From Massilia atriviolacea (lineage in GTDB: Bacteria; Pseudomonadota; Gammaproteobacteria; Burkholderiales; Burkholderiaceae_D): a stretch of DNA of 64,000 bases. The notes beneath the pieces are model-generated. The model made no database searches. It saw only the letters and a list, made by a program, of their open reading frames with translations, and was not told where the DNA came from. Within the stretch, counting starts at the first letter, position 1, and the number at the start of each line of letters is the position of its first letter. The stretch covers positions 105,361-169,360 of the forward strand of contig NZ_RXLQ01000009.1 of NCBI RefSeq assembly GCF_003953935.1, read 5' to 3'. Shown piece by piece: positions 7,999 to 18,696 of this stretch. Both the position numbers and the translations under genes were made by a program.

Positions 7999-8994
7999 AT
8001 GCCCCTGCCGATCTACAGCCATCCCAGCCTGACCGTCCTGATCGACGACAGCGACAGCTTCCTGAAAAGCGTCGCCTTCCAGCTCGACCCCGCGCTGGCC
8101 AGCAAATGCTTCGCCGATACCAGCAGCGCGCTGGCCTGGATCGGCGCCCACGGCGAGCGCCAGCCGGGCCGCCTGGCGGCCAGCCACGACACCTATCCCG
8201 GCGCGCAGGACGGCTGCAACGTCGCCGTCGACATCGACCAGATCCACCGCATCAGCTTCGAGCCGGAGCGCTTCATGACGCCGTCGGTGGTGGTGGTCGA
8301 TTATTCGATGCCGCAGATGGATGGCCTCGAATTGTGCGAAGCGCTGCGCCACCTGCCCTGCAAGAAGATCCTGTTTACCGGCGTGGCCGACGAAAAGGTG
8401 GCGGTGGACGCCTTCAACCGCGGCCTGATCGACCGCTACATCAAGAAGAGCGACGACGGCGCGCTCGACCGCCTGGAAGCCGAAATCGTGGCATTGCAGC
8501 GCGAGTATTTCGCGGCCCGCTCGGACCCGCTGCGCGACATGCTGGAGCTGCACAACCACAGCTTCCTGAGCGACCCGGCCTTCAGTGCGGTGGTGCGCAT
8601 GGTGATCGAGCAGCACGGGATCGTGGAGCACTACCTGTATCCGAATCCGGCCGGGATTTTGCTGTACGACGCGCGCGGCCGCGCGCAGCTGTTGGTGGTC
8701 GAGACCGAGGCCGGGATGAATGCGCACCATGAAGTCGGCTGCGACAGCGATGCGCCGCCCTCCTTCCTGCAGGCGGTGCGCGAACGCTGCATCGTGCCGT
8801 ATTTTCGCGAGGGCGACGGCATGTATGCGCGCGACTTCGCCCGCAACTGGCATCGCTGGACTGCGCCCGCGCAGTGCTGCCGTGGGGCGCAGGACAATTA
8901 TTACTGGGCGCTGTTCCCGCTGGCGCCGGGTGAGCTGGACCAACCGGCCCACCCGTTCTCCAGCTTCCTGCGCGAGCGCGAGACCACGCCTTGA
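7999..8994 (+). CDS. jqsR: Response regulator, JqsR/LqsR-like
   Basis: 331 residues. The N-terminal receiver has the acidic pair D16-D17, phospho-acceptor D101 in VVVVDYSMPQMDG, a conserved T127 and K149/K150. About 45 residues (roughly 45-95) are inserted between the first strands and the D101 strand, more than in canonical receivers. The C-terminal 170 residues show no helix-turn-helix, GGDEF, EAL or other output domain that I recognise. LqsR of Legionella also has a non-standard output region. It starts 19 bases after jqsS with an AAAGG ribosome site and is surely co-transcribed with it. It probably relays the phosphate or acts by protein contact. Confidence 0.82.
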   Translation: MPLPIYSHPSLTVLIDDSDSFLKSVAFQLDPALASKCFADTSSALAWIGAHGERQPGRLAASHDTYPGAQDGCNVAVDIDQIHRISFEPERFMTPSVVVVDYSMPQMDGLELCEALRHLPCKKILFTGVADEKVAVDAFNRGLIDRYIKKSDDGALDRLEAEIVALQREYFAARSDPLRDMLELHNHSFLSDPAFSAVVRMVIEQHGIVEHYLYPNPAGILLYDARGRAQLLVVETEAGMNAHHEVGCDSDAPPSFLQAVRERCIVPYFREGDGMYARDFARNWHRWTAPAQCCRGAQDNYYWALFPLAPGELDQPAHPFSSFLRERETTP

Positions 8995-8995
8995 G

Positions 8996-9040
8996 CAGCG
9001 CGCCCTTGTCCAGCGCGCCCTTGCCCCGCGCGCCCTTACT
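8996..9040. repeat. Tandem 15-bp repeat, 3 copies
   Basis: Three adjacent 15-base units (8996-9010, 9011-9025, 9026-9040) sharing the core CGCGCGCCCTT or GCGCGCCCTTG. They fill nearly all of the 47 bases between the convergent stop codons of jqsR and the permease gene. Confidence 0.75.
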
Positions 9041-9041
9041 C

Positions 9042-11573
9042 TTACGTGCCGCGCAGGGTCTGCAAGGGCGGCTGGCGCAGCACGTTGCGCAGCCCGAGCC
9101 AGCCGCCGACGATCGCGCACAGCGCGCCCACCACCAGTCCGGCCAGCCACACCATCGGGCTGAAGGTCCACGGGAACTTGAACTGGTAGGTCGCCAGCGC
9201 CCAGCCCAGCGCCGCCGCGCCCGATGCCGCCAGCAGGCCCGCCAGCCCGCCCACCAGCGCGAATTCGATCCACTGCGCGCGCGAGAGCTGCTTGCGCGTC
9301 GCGCCGAGGGCGCGCAGCAGGCCGGACTCGCGGGTGCGCTCGTCCTGGGACCCCATCAGCGCCGCGTACAGCACCAGCACGCCCGAGGCCAGGGTGAACA
9401 TGAACAGGAATTCGACGGCGGTGACCACCTGGTCCAGCACCTCCTGCAGCTGGCGGATGATGCCGCTGACATCGATCACGGTCAGGTTCGGGAAATCGCG
9501 CGTCAGGCCGTTGGTGAAGGTGGACTGGGCCGGCGGCAGGTGAAAGGCCGTCATGAAGGTCTGCGAGGTCTTTTCCATCGCGGCCGGGTTGATGATGACA
9601 AAGAAGTTGGCGCGCATCGAGCCCCATTCGAGCTTGCGCAGGCTGGTCACCCTGGCGTCGACCAGGGTGCCGCCGACGTCGAAGCGCAGGCTGTCGCCCA
9701 GTTTCAGGCGCAGGGTCTTGGCAAGGCCCTGCTCGACCGAGGCTTCGGCCACGCCCGGCCCATCCTTGTACCACTGGCCCGCCACGATCTCGTTCGAGGC
9801 CGGCATGTCGCGCGTGGTCGAGAGGTTGAACTCGCGGTCGGACAGGCGGCGCGCATTGTCGTCGTCGTAGGTCGCCGCAGTGATCGGATTGCCGTTGACG
9901 GCGGTCAGGCGCCCGCGAATCATCGGGAACAGCTGCGCGTCGTCGACCCTGGCGGCGGCGATGCGCCTGGCCACGTCGTCCTTTTGCTCGGGCAGGATGT
10001 TGATGACGAAGCGGTTCGGCGCGTCCGGCGGGGTGGCGCTGCGCCAGGCCGTCATCAGGTCGCCGCGCACCACGGTCAGCAGCAGCAGGGCCATCAGGCC
10101 GAGCGCCAGCGAGACCACCTGCACGATGGTCGCGCCCGGGCGGCGCTGCAGCGAGGTGACGGCAAAGCGCCAGCTCTGGTTGTCGACGGCGCCGCGCAGG
10201 GTCTTCAGAAAGGCCAGGCCGCCCCACGCCACCAGTCCAAACACGGCAAAGCCGCCAAGGAAGCCGGCCGCGGTCGACAGCGCCAGCTTGACGTCGCCCG
10301 CTTGCCACAGCAGCAGTCCCACAAACACCACGAGGCCGAGGCCATAGGTGGCCAGCGCCATCGGCTTCGGCGCGGCCTGTTCGCGCCGGATCACGCGGTT
10401 GTGCGGCACGTTGCGCAACTGGAGGACCGGCGGCAGCGCAAAGCCGACCAGCAGCAGCATGCCGGTGGCGATGCCCTGCAGCGCCGGCAGGAAGGAGACC
10501 GGCGGCAGGTCGGTGCTGAGCATGGCGCCGATCAGCTCCATCAATACATAGTGGCCGCCGAAGCCGACCAGCACCCCGAGCGTACTGCCCACCAGGCCGA
10601 TCAGGGCGAATTCGATCAGGTACAGCATGCTGACCTGGTTCTGGCTCAGGCCGAGGCAGCGCAGCATGGCGCAGGCGTCCAGGTGGCGCAGCATGAAGCG
10701 GCGCGCCGCCATGGCCACGGCCACCGCCGCCAGCATGGCCGAGAGCAGGCCGACCAGCGACAGGAAGCGGTCGGCGCGGTCGAGCGTGGAACGCATTTCG
10801 GGACGGCCGTTTTCGAGCGACTCGACGCGCACGCCGCGCACCTTGTCGGCGGCGATGCGCTCGGTGATCCACGCTTCGAAGGCCTTGACGCTCCTGGTAT
10901 CGTTACCGGACGGCGCGCCCACCTGCAGGCGGTAGGTCACGCGCGAGCCGTTGTCGATCAGGCCGGTGGCATCGAGGTCGGCCAGCGGCAGCATCACGCG
11001 CGGCGAAAAATTGGCGAACGAGGGACCGCGATCCGGTTCCGAGGCGATCAGCTGGGCGATCGTGAATTCCTTGTCGCCCACCCGGATGCGGCTGCCCACA
11101 TCGACCTTGAGGGCGGTCAGGACATTCGGGTCGACCCATACCGTGCCCGGGGCGGGCGTGGCGTCGGTCTTCTCGCCCAGGGCGGCGCTGGCCTGTTCCA
11201 GGCTGGTGCTAATGCGCAGCTGGCCGCGCAGCGGGTAGCCGGGCGAGACCGCCTTGACGGCCGCCAGCTGCGACAGCGATTGCTCGCCCTCGCCCGCCTG
11301 CGCCATGCTGGGAAAGGTCACGGTATCGGCCAGCACCAGGCCGCGCTTCTTGGCTTCGGCGCGCCAGGCGGGATCGAGCGGCTGGTCGGCATTGACCAGC
11401 AAATCGGCGCCGAGCAGCTGGTGCGCATCGCGATTGAGGCCGTTGCGCATGCGGTCGATGAAAAACCCCACCGCCGACAGCGCCGAGACAGCGATGATCA
11501 GGGAGATCAGCAAAAAGCGCAGTTCACCGGCGCGCCAGTCGCGCGCGGTCATTCGAAGCGATTGAATCAGCAT
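9042..11573 (-). CDS. FtsX-family ABC transporter permease (YbbP-like)
   Basis: 843 residues. A large permease with the MacB/FtsX architecture: an N-terminal transmembrane helix (about 20-42), an extracytoplasmic MacB-like core domain, and two FtsX blocks of three to four helices each, with further helices in the middle. This matches E. coli YbbP, which pairs with the ATPase YbbA and is thought to move hydrophobic substrates or act on envelope lipids. No ATPase gene of that kind flanks it here; neighbours are jqsR (convergent) and the deaminase, which lies upstream on the same strand with an 18-base gap. The substrate cannot be told from sequence. Confidence 0.85.
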   Translation of the reverse strand: MLIQSLRMTARDWRAGELRFLLISLIIAVSALSAVGFFIDRMRNGLNRDAHQLLGADLLVNADQPLDPAWRAEAKKRGLVLADTVTFPSMAQAGEGEQSLSQLAAVKAVSPGYPLRGQLRISTSLEQASAALGEKTDATPAPGTVWVDPNVLTALKVDVGSRIRVGDKEFTIAQLIASEPDRGPSFANFSPRVMLPLADLDATGLIDNGSRVTYRLQVGAPSGNDTRSVKAFEAWITERIAADKVRGVRVESLENGRPEMRSTLDRADRFLSLVGLLSAMLAAVAVAMAARRFMLRHLDACAMLRCLGLSQNQVSMLYLIEFALIGLVGSTLGVLVGFGGHYVLMELIGAMLSTDLPPVSFLPALQGIATGMLLLVGFALPPVLQLRNVPHNRVIRREQAAPKPMALATYGLGLVVFVGLLLWQAGDVKLALSTAAGFLGGFAVFGLVAWGGLAFLKTLRGAVDNQSWRFAVTSLQRRPGATIVQVVSLALGLMALLLLTVVRGDLMTAWRSATPPDAPNRFVINILPEQKDDVARRIAAARVDDAQLFPMIRGRLTAVNGNPITAATYDDDNARRLSDREFNLSTTRDMPASNEIVAGQWYKDGPGVAEASVEQGLAKTLRLKLGDSLRFDVGGTLVDARVTSLRKLEWGSMRANFFVIINPAAMEKTSQTFMTAFHLPPAQSTFTNGLTRDFPNLTVIDVSGIIRQLQEVLDQVVTAVEFLFMFTLASGVLVLYAALMGSQDERTRESGLLRALGATRKQLSRAQWIEFALVGGLAGLLAASGAAALGWALATYQFKFPWTFSPMVWLAGLVVGALCAIVGGWLGLRNVLRQPPLQTLRGT

Positions 11574-11591
11574 GGCGGGGCGGGCGGTGTT

Positions 11592-13182
<1,591 letters not shown>

Positions 13183-15105
13183 ATGACCATTTTTGACAAC
13201 TACGCAGCTCGCTACGAGCGTACCCGCGAAGAGGAATATTCCCTCTCTGAGTATCTGGCACTGTGCAAGAAGGACAAGCTCACGTATGCCAGCGCGCCCG
13301 AACGCATGCTGGCCGCGATCGGCGAGCCGACCCTGGTGGACACGCGCAACGACACGCGCCTGTCGCGCATCTTTGCCAACAAGGTCATCAAGATTTATCC
13401 GGCTTTCCGCGATTTCTACGGCACCGAGGAAGTCATCGAACAGGTGGTGTCCTACTTCCGCCATGCCGCCCAGGGGCTGGAAGAACGCAAGCAGATCCTG
13501 TATCTGCTCGGCCCGGTCGGCGGCGGCAAGTCGTCGATCGCCGAAAAACTCAAGGTGCTGATGGAACAGGTGCCCTTCTATGCCCTGAAAGGCTCGCCGG
13601 TGAACGAATCGCCGCTCGGCCTGTTCAACGAAGAAGAAGACGGCGTGATCCTGGAAGAGGATTACGGCATTCCGCGGCGCTACCTGCGCACCATTCCCAG
13701 TCCGTGGGCGGTCAAGCGCCTGCACGAATTCAATGGCGACATCAACCAGTTCCGCGTGGTCAAGCGCTATCCCTCGGTGCTCAAGCAGATCGCCATTTCC
13801 AAGACCGAACCGGGCGACGAGAACAACCAGGATATTTCTTCGCTGGTCGGCAAGGTCGATATCCGCAAGCTCGAAGATTACGCCCAGGACGATCCGGACG
13901 CCTACAGCTATTCGGGCGGCCTGTGCCTGGCCAACCAGGGGCTGATGGAATTCGTCGAGATGTTCAAGGCGCCGATCAAGGTGCTCCATCCGCTGCTGAC
14001 AGCCACCCAGGAAGGCAATTACAAGGGGACCGAGGGCTTCGGCGCGATTCCCTTCGACGGCATCATCCTGGCCCACTCCAACGAGTCGGAATGGAAGACC
14101 TTCCGCAACAACCGCAATAACGAAGCCTTCCTCGACCGGATCTACATCGTCAAGGTGCCGTACTGCCTGCGCGTGTCGGACGAGATCAAGATTTACGACA
14201 AGTTGATCCGCAATTCCTCGCTGGAGCTGGCCCCGTGCGCGCCCGGCACCATGAAGATGATGGCGCAGTTCGCGATCCTGTCGCGCCTGAAGGACCCGGA
14301 AAATTCGAGCATCTTCTCCAAGATGCTGGTCTACGACGGCGAGAACCTGAAAGACACCGACCCCAAGGCCAAGTCGATGCACGAGTATGTCGACTATGCC
14401 GGGGTGGACGAGGGCATGAACGGGCTGTCGACCCGCTTCGCCTTCAAGATCCTGTCGAAGGTGTTCAACTTCGACAATACGGAGGTGGCGGCCAATCCGG
14501 TGCACCTCCTGTATGTACTGGAACAGCAGATCGAACGCGAGCAGTTCCCGCCCGAGACCGAACAGCGCTACTTCTCGTATATCAAGGAACACCTGGCGCA
14601 GCGCTATGTCGAATTCATCGGCAAGGAAATCCAGACCGCCTACCTGGAAAGCTATTCCGAATACGGCCAGAACATCTTCGACCGCTATGTGACGTTTGCC
14701 GACTTCTGGATCCAGGACCAGGAATTCCGCGATCCCGACACCGGCGAGAGTTTCGACCGCGATGCGCTCAACAACGAGCTGGAGAAAATCGAAAAGCCGG
14801 CCGGGATCAGCAATCCCAAGGATTTCCGCAACGAGATCGTCAACTTCGGCTTGCGCGCCCGCGCCACCAACGGCGGCAAGAATCCGGCCTGGACCAGCTA
14901 TGAAAAGTTCCGCACCGTGATCGAGAAAAAGATGTTCTCGAATACCGAGGAACTTTTACCGGTTATTTCGTTCAATGCCAAGGCCAGTGCCGAGGATGCG
15001 AACAAGCACGCCGACTTCGTGGCGCGCATGGTGGAAAAAGGCTACACCGCCAAGCAGGTGCGCCTGCTGTGCGAATGGTATCTGCGCGTGCGCAAGTCGT
15101 CGTAA
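13183..15105 (+). CDS. prkA: PrkA-family serine protein kinase (YeaG-like)
   Basis: 640 residues. An AAA+ PrkA domain occupies the N-terminal two thirds, with Walker A LLGPVGGGKSS (about 108-118). The C-terminal PrkA kinase-like domain follows. In E. coli YeaG is a stress kinase acting in nitrogen starvation and acid or stationary stress. The start has an AAAGGA ribosome site 7 bases before the ATG. yeaH follows after 109 bases holding two strong hairpins, and then spoVR. The three genes form the conserved yeaG-yeaH-ycgB module, whose exact role is still poorly understood. Confidence 0.93.
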   Translation: MTIFDNYAARYERTREEEYSLSEYLALCKKDKLTYASAPERMLAAIGEPTLVDTRNDTRLSRIFANKVIKIYPAFRDFYGTEEVIEQVVSYFRHAAQGLEERKQILYLLGPVGGGKSSIAEKLKVLMEQVPFYALKGSPVNESPLGLFNEEEDGVILEEDYGIPRRYLRTIPSPWAVKRLHEFNGDINQFRVVKRYPSVLKQIAISKTEPGDENNQDISSLVGKVDIRKLEDYAQDDPDAYSYSGGLCLANQGLMEFVEMFKAPIKVLHPLLTATQEGNYKGTEGFGAIPFDGIILAHSNESEWKTFRNNRNNEAFLDRIYIVKVPYCLRVSDEIKIYDKLIRNSSLELAPCAPGTMKMMAQFAILSRLKDPENSSIFSKMLVYDGENLKDTDPKAKSMHEYVDYAGVDEGMNGLSTRFAFKILSKVFNFDNTEVAANPVHLLYVLEQQIEREQFPPETEQRYFSYIKEHLAQRYVEFIGKEIQTAYLESYSEYGQNIFDRYVTFADFWIQDQEFRDPDTGESFDRDALNNELEKIEKPAGISNPKDFRNEIVNFGLRARATNGGKNPAWTSYEKFRTVIEKKMFSNTEELLPVISFNAKASAEDANKHADFVARMVEKGYTAKQVRLLCEWYLRVRKSS

Positions 15106-15116
15106 GGCGGCCCGCT

Positions 15117-15164
15117 GGCGGACCGTGCCGGTCCGCCCGGGCGCCTTGGCGCTGCCCAAGGCGC
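15117..15164 (+). other. Two adjacent hairpins in the prkA-yeaH gap
   Basis: GGCGGACC (15117-15124) pairs with GGTCCGCC (15130-15137), loop 5. GCGCCTTGG (15141-15149) pairs with CCAAGGCGC (15156-15164), loop 6. No U-tract follows either, so they are unlikely to be simple Rho-independent terminators. They may protect mRNA ends or set different expression levels within the operon (inference). Confidence 0.6.
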
Positions 15165-15214
15165 GCCACGGCGCCCGCCCAGGCGCAAACAGGATTTGAA
15201 GCAGGAGGCCCGTT

Positions 15215-16483
15215 TTGACTTACCTCATCGACCGACGCTTGCAAGGCAAGAACAAGTCTGCGATCAACCGAGAGCGCTTTCTCCGGCGATATAAAAGCCA
15301 GATCAAGGACGCTGTCGGGCGGGCCATCAAGGGCCGCTCGATCACCGATATCGAGAATGGCGAGAAGGTATCGATTCCCGTCAAGGATGTGAACGAGCCG
15401 AATTTCGGCCATGCCCACGGCGGCGTGTGGGAAACCGTCAACCCCGGCAACAAGGAATATCAAAAAGGCGACCAGTTCAACCGGCCCAAGGGCGGCGGCG
15501 GAGCGGGACGCGGCAAGGCGGGCAACAGCGACCAGCAATCGGAAGACGATTTCATCTTCGAGCTCTCGCGCGAAGAATTCATGAATTACTTCTTCGAAGA
15601 CCTGGAATTGCCGAACATGGTCAAGACCCAGCTGACCGCCACCACCGAATTCAAGAACCAGCGCGCCGGCTACAATATGTCGGGCACGCCGTCCAACATC
15701 CACGTGCTGCGCTCGCTGCGCGGGGCGCTCGGACGGCGCATCGCGGTCGGCGGCAGCTCGCGCAAGGCGGTGCTGGAAGCCGAGAGCGAACTGGTCGCGC
15801 TGCTCGAGGACGGGGCGCCGCTGGACGACCCGCGCGTGGTCGAGCTCAAGCGCCTGATCCACCACCTGCACACCAAGCTGCTGGCGATCCCCTTCATCGA
15901 TCCGTTCGACTTGCGCTACAGCAACCGCATCAAGGTGCCCAAGCCCATGACCCAGGCCGTGATGTTCTGCATCATGGACGTGTCGGGCTCGATGGACGAG
16001 AGCCGCAAGGATACCGCCAAGCGTTTCTTCATCCTGCTGTACCTGTTCCTCAAGCGCGCCTACGACAAGATCGAGGTGGTCTTCATCCGCCACCACACGG
16101 CCGCCTCCGAGGTGGACGAGGAAGAATTCTTCCATTCGCGCGAGTCGGGCGGGACCGTGGTGTCCTCGGCGCTGCACCTGCTGACCAAGATCATCGGCGA
16201 GCGCTACGGCAGCGGCGAGTGGAACAGCTACGTCGCCCAGGCCTCGGACGGCGACAACTGGGACAACGACTCGGTGCTGTGCAAGCAGCTCCTGATCGAT
16301 ACCATCATGCCGGCGGTCCAGTACTACACCTATGTGGAAATCACCGACGGCCCGCCGCAGAACCTGTGGGAGCAGTACGCCGAAGTGTCGGACCACCATC
16401 CGAACTTTGCGATGCAAAAGATTGTCACGCCGGCCGACATCTATCCGGTCTTCCGTGAACTGTTCAAGAAGCAAGTGAAATAG
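15215..16483 (+). CDS. yeaH: YeaH/YhbH family protein (VWA-like)
   Basis: 422 residues with a TTG start. The start is supported by a strong GCAGGAGG six bases upstream and by the conserved N-terminus LIDRRLQGKNKSAINRERF. The N-terminal third is basic and Gly-rich in part. The C-terminal half has a von Willebrand A-like fold with a MIDAS motif D254-V-S256-G-S258 in IMDVSGSMDESRKD. It is the middle gene of prkA-yeaH-spoVR and is presumed to work with the PrkA kinase, perhaps as a metal-dependent adaptor. The biochemical activity is not known. Confidence 0.92.
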   Translation: MTYLIDRRLQGKNKSAINRERFLRRYKSQIKDAVGRAIKGRSITDIENGEKVSIPVKDVNEPNFGHAHGGVWETVNPGNKEYQKGDQFNRPKGGGGAGRGKAGNSDQQSEDDFIFELSREEFMNYFFEDLELPNMVKTQLTATTEFKNQRAGYNMSGTPSNIHVLRSLRGALGRRIAVGGSSRKAVLEAESELVALLEDGAPLDDPRVVELKRLIHHLHTKLLAIPFIDPFDLRYSNRIKVPKPMTQAVMFCIMDVSGSMDESRKDTAKRFFILLYLFLKRAYDKIEVVFIRHHTAASEVDEEEFFHSRESGGTVVSSALHLLTKIIGERYGSGEWNSYVAQASDGDNWDNDSVLCKQLLIDTIMPAVQYYTYVEITDGPPQNLWEQYAEVSDHHPNFAMQKIVTPADIYPVFRELFKKQVK

Positions 16484-16512
16484 CCAGCTCGTCGGCACCA
16501 GGAGAGACAGCC

Positions 16513-18039
16513 ATGCCAAGAGACCCGAAACACCCGCGCGCCCTGCCCGAGCAGTCCGAATGGACGTTCGACCTGATCGAGCACGCGCACGAGGAAATCC
16601 GTCGTGTCGCCAAAAAATTCGGCCTCGACACCTACCCCAACCAGCTCGAAATCATCACCGCCGAGCAAATGATGGATGCCTACACCTCGGTCGGCATGCC
16701 GGTCTCGTATAACCACTGGTCCTTCGGCAAACATTTCCTGTCCACCGAAAAAAGCTACAAGCGCGGTCAGATGGGCCTGGCGTACGAGATCGTCATCAAC
16801 TCGAATCCCTGCATCGCCTACCTGATGGAAGAAAACAGCCTGACCATGCAGGCGCTGGTGATCGCGCATGCTGCTTATGGGCACAACTCATTTTTCAAAG
16901 GCAACTACCTGTTCCGCACCTGGACCGATGCCGACGCCATCGTCGACTACATGGTGTTCGCGAAGAACTATATTGCCGAGTGCGAGCAGCGCTATGGCAT
17001 CGACGCGGTCGAGCTGCTGCTCGATTCCTGCCATGCCCTGCAAAACTACGGTGTGGACCGCTACAAGCGTCCGGCCAAGCTATCCCTGGCGCAAGAAAAT
17101 GCACGCCAGAAAGAACGCGAGGAATACGCCCAATCGCAGGTCAACGCCCTGTGGCGCACGGTGCCCCGGCGCGACGAGGAGGCGGCCGACGTGGCGATCC
17201 CGCGCTTTCCGCCCGAGCCCGAAGAGAACTTGCTGTACTTCATAGAAAAATACGCGCCCCTGCTCGAACCATGGCAGCGCGAAATGGTCCGCATCACGCG
17301 CAAGATTTCCCAGTACTTTTATCCGCAGCGCCAGACCCAGGTGATGAACGAGGGCTGGGCCACCTTCTGGCACTACACGATTTTGCAGGAACTATATAAG
17401 GAGGGCATCGTCGGCGACGGCTTCATGATGGAGTTCCTGCAAAGCCATACCAACGTCGTCTACCAGCCGCCCGCCACCAGCCAGTACTACAGCGGCATCA
17501 ATCCGTATGCGCTGGGCTTCGCCATGATGAGCGATATCCGCCGCATCTGCGAAGACCCGACCCCGGAAGACCGCGACTGGTTTCCGGCGATTGCCGGCAC
17601 CGACTGGCGCGTGGCGCTCGACTTTGCGATGCGAAATTTCAAAGACGAAAGTTTCATTGCCCAATACCTCTCTCCGAAACTGATCCGCGACTTTCACTTC
17701 TTCGCCGTGCTCGACGACGACAAGAACGAGAAGCTGACCATCTCGGCCATCCACGACGAACGCGGCTACCGCTACGTGCGCCAGCAGCTGGCCGAGCAGT
17801 ACAACCTGGGCAACCGCGAACCGAACATCCAGGTCTGGCAGGTGAACACGCGCGACGACCGGGCATTGACCTTGCGCCACACCCAGTTCCAGCGCCGTCC
17901 GCTCAACCAGCACGCCCAGGAAGTGCTCAAGCACGTGGCGCGCCTGTGGGGCTTCGATGTGCACCTGGACACCGTCGATCCTTCCGGAAACATCCTCAGC
18001 AGCCTCGAATGCAAGCGCGAGAAGCGCAACCGCAACTGA
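16513..18039 (+). CDS. SpoVR family protein (YcgB-like)
   Basis: 508 residues, full length for the family. Recognised by the N-terminal block around SYNHWSFGKHF and ENSLTMQALVIAHAAYGH, the central MNEGWATFWHY motif and GINPYALGF. These conserved His/Glu residues suggest a metal site, though no enzyme activity is established. In Bacillus SpoVR affects spore cortex; in proteobacteria the gene travels with prkA and yeaH and is stress-induced. The ATG follows an AGGAGA site and lies 29 bases after yeaH, so it is the last gene of this operon. A GC-rich hairpin follows the stop. Confidence 0.93.
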   Translation: MPRDPKHPRALPEQSEWTFDLIEHAHEEIRRVAKKFGLDTYPNQLEIITAEQMMDAYTSVGMPVSYNHWSFGKHFLSTEKSYKRGQMGLAYEIVINSNPCIAYLMEENSLTMQALVIAHAAYGHNSFFKGNYLFRTWTDADAIVDYMVFAKNYIAECEQRYGIDAVELLLDSCHALQNYGVDRYKRPAKLSLAQENARQKEREEYAQSQVNALWRTVPRRDEEAADVAIPRFPPEPEENLLYFIEKYAPLLEPWQREMVRITRKISQYFYPQRQTQVMNEGWATFWHYTILQELYKEGIVGDGFMMEFLQSHTNVVYQPPATSQYYSGINPYALGFAMMSDIRRICEDPTPEDRDWFPAIAGTDWRVALDFAMRNFKDESFIAQYLSPKLIRDFHFFAVLDDDKNEKLTISAIHDERGYRYVRQQLAEQYNLGNREPNIQVWQVNTRDDRALTLRHTQFQRRPLNQHAQEVLKHVARLWGFDVHLDTVDPSGNILSSLECKREKRNRN

Positions 18040-18056
18040 AGCGCGCCGATCGCCAG

Positions 18057-18090
18057 CCGGTGGAAGTCCGGCTGCCGGGCCCTCCACCCG
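18057..18090 (+). other. Hairpin downstream of spoVR
   Basis: GGTGGA (18059-18064) pairs with TCCACC (18083-18088), with a partly paired GC-rich interior (CCGG-CTG-CCGG). No T-run follows, so terminator function is uncertain. It marks the likely end of the prkA-yeaH-spoVR transcript. Confidence 0.4.
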
Positions 18091-18696
18091 GCCCTACCAG
18101 ATGAGCGCAACAGAATCGTCCATGTCCGCGCAAAAAAGACTGGTACACGCGCATCAATATGCTATATTGCTGTCGTGATGACAGTCATTAGCCAGGCGCA
18201 TAGCTTGGCGCGCCCGACTGGCCCGCCATCCCCGCGATGACAGCCTGTTTCGGCGCTGCGCAGCCAGCCTTTCGGCAGCACGTTCCCGGATGCGCAAGCG
18301 TGGCTTTCAACCGTACGCCTTCCCTGACCGAAACTCGATATAGTTAGCATAATCGCCACAAGGCGATAGAACATTATTTGGCGACAGTGTCAGTAAGGTG
18401 TAAGAAACAACGGGCTAAATCGATTGTTTGCTGCATTTTGTACGCTTTTGCATGCCCTTCAAATAAGTAGCGCTTTAGTATTGCTTTTTTCACCAGAAGA
18501 TGCAGGTCAGGGCTCTAGCGAGGCCTTTGACAATCGTTTTCACGCTCCGAATCGAACCGTTTTGGAGCCGTAAAAATGTATGGTAAAAAAAGAATTCGTA
18601 GGTATAATTCGCCGACGTCCCGGATGCGGCTCAAGGTCTTGTCGTGTTTTGTGGGTTTAGTAGCAACAAAAAGAGTTGGTATTGGAGAAAGCAGGC
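18091..18696. other. Long intergenic region upstream of tonB
   Basis: About 600 bases without a credible gene. It contains an A/T-rich half (18340-18610), several weak -10-like stretches, a small ATCGCC-ACAA-GGCGAT hairpin near 18352, and a perfect TATAAT at 18603-18608. I looked for a Fur box, expected upstream of a tonB-exb operon, and saw none that is convincing. Confidence 0.55.
18603..18608 (+). promoter_or_regulatory. Candidate -10 element of the tonB-exbBD promoter
   Basis: A perfect TATAAT hexamer 89 bases before the tonB ATG. The sequence 17 bases upstream is A-rich and only weakly resembles TTGACA, so an activator or alternative -35 contact may be needed. Confidence 0.4.

Noticed and set aside
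18040-18696. Fur box before tonB
   Set aside because: No stretch reaches a credible match. ATGACAGTCAT near 18180 is a small palindrome but not Fur-like.
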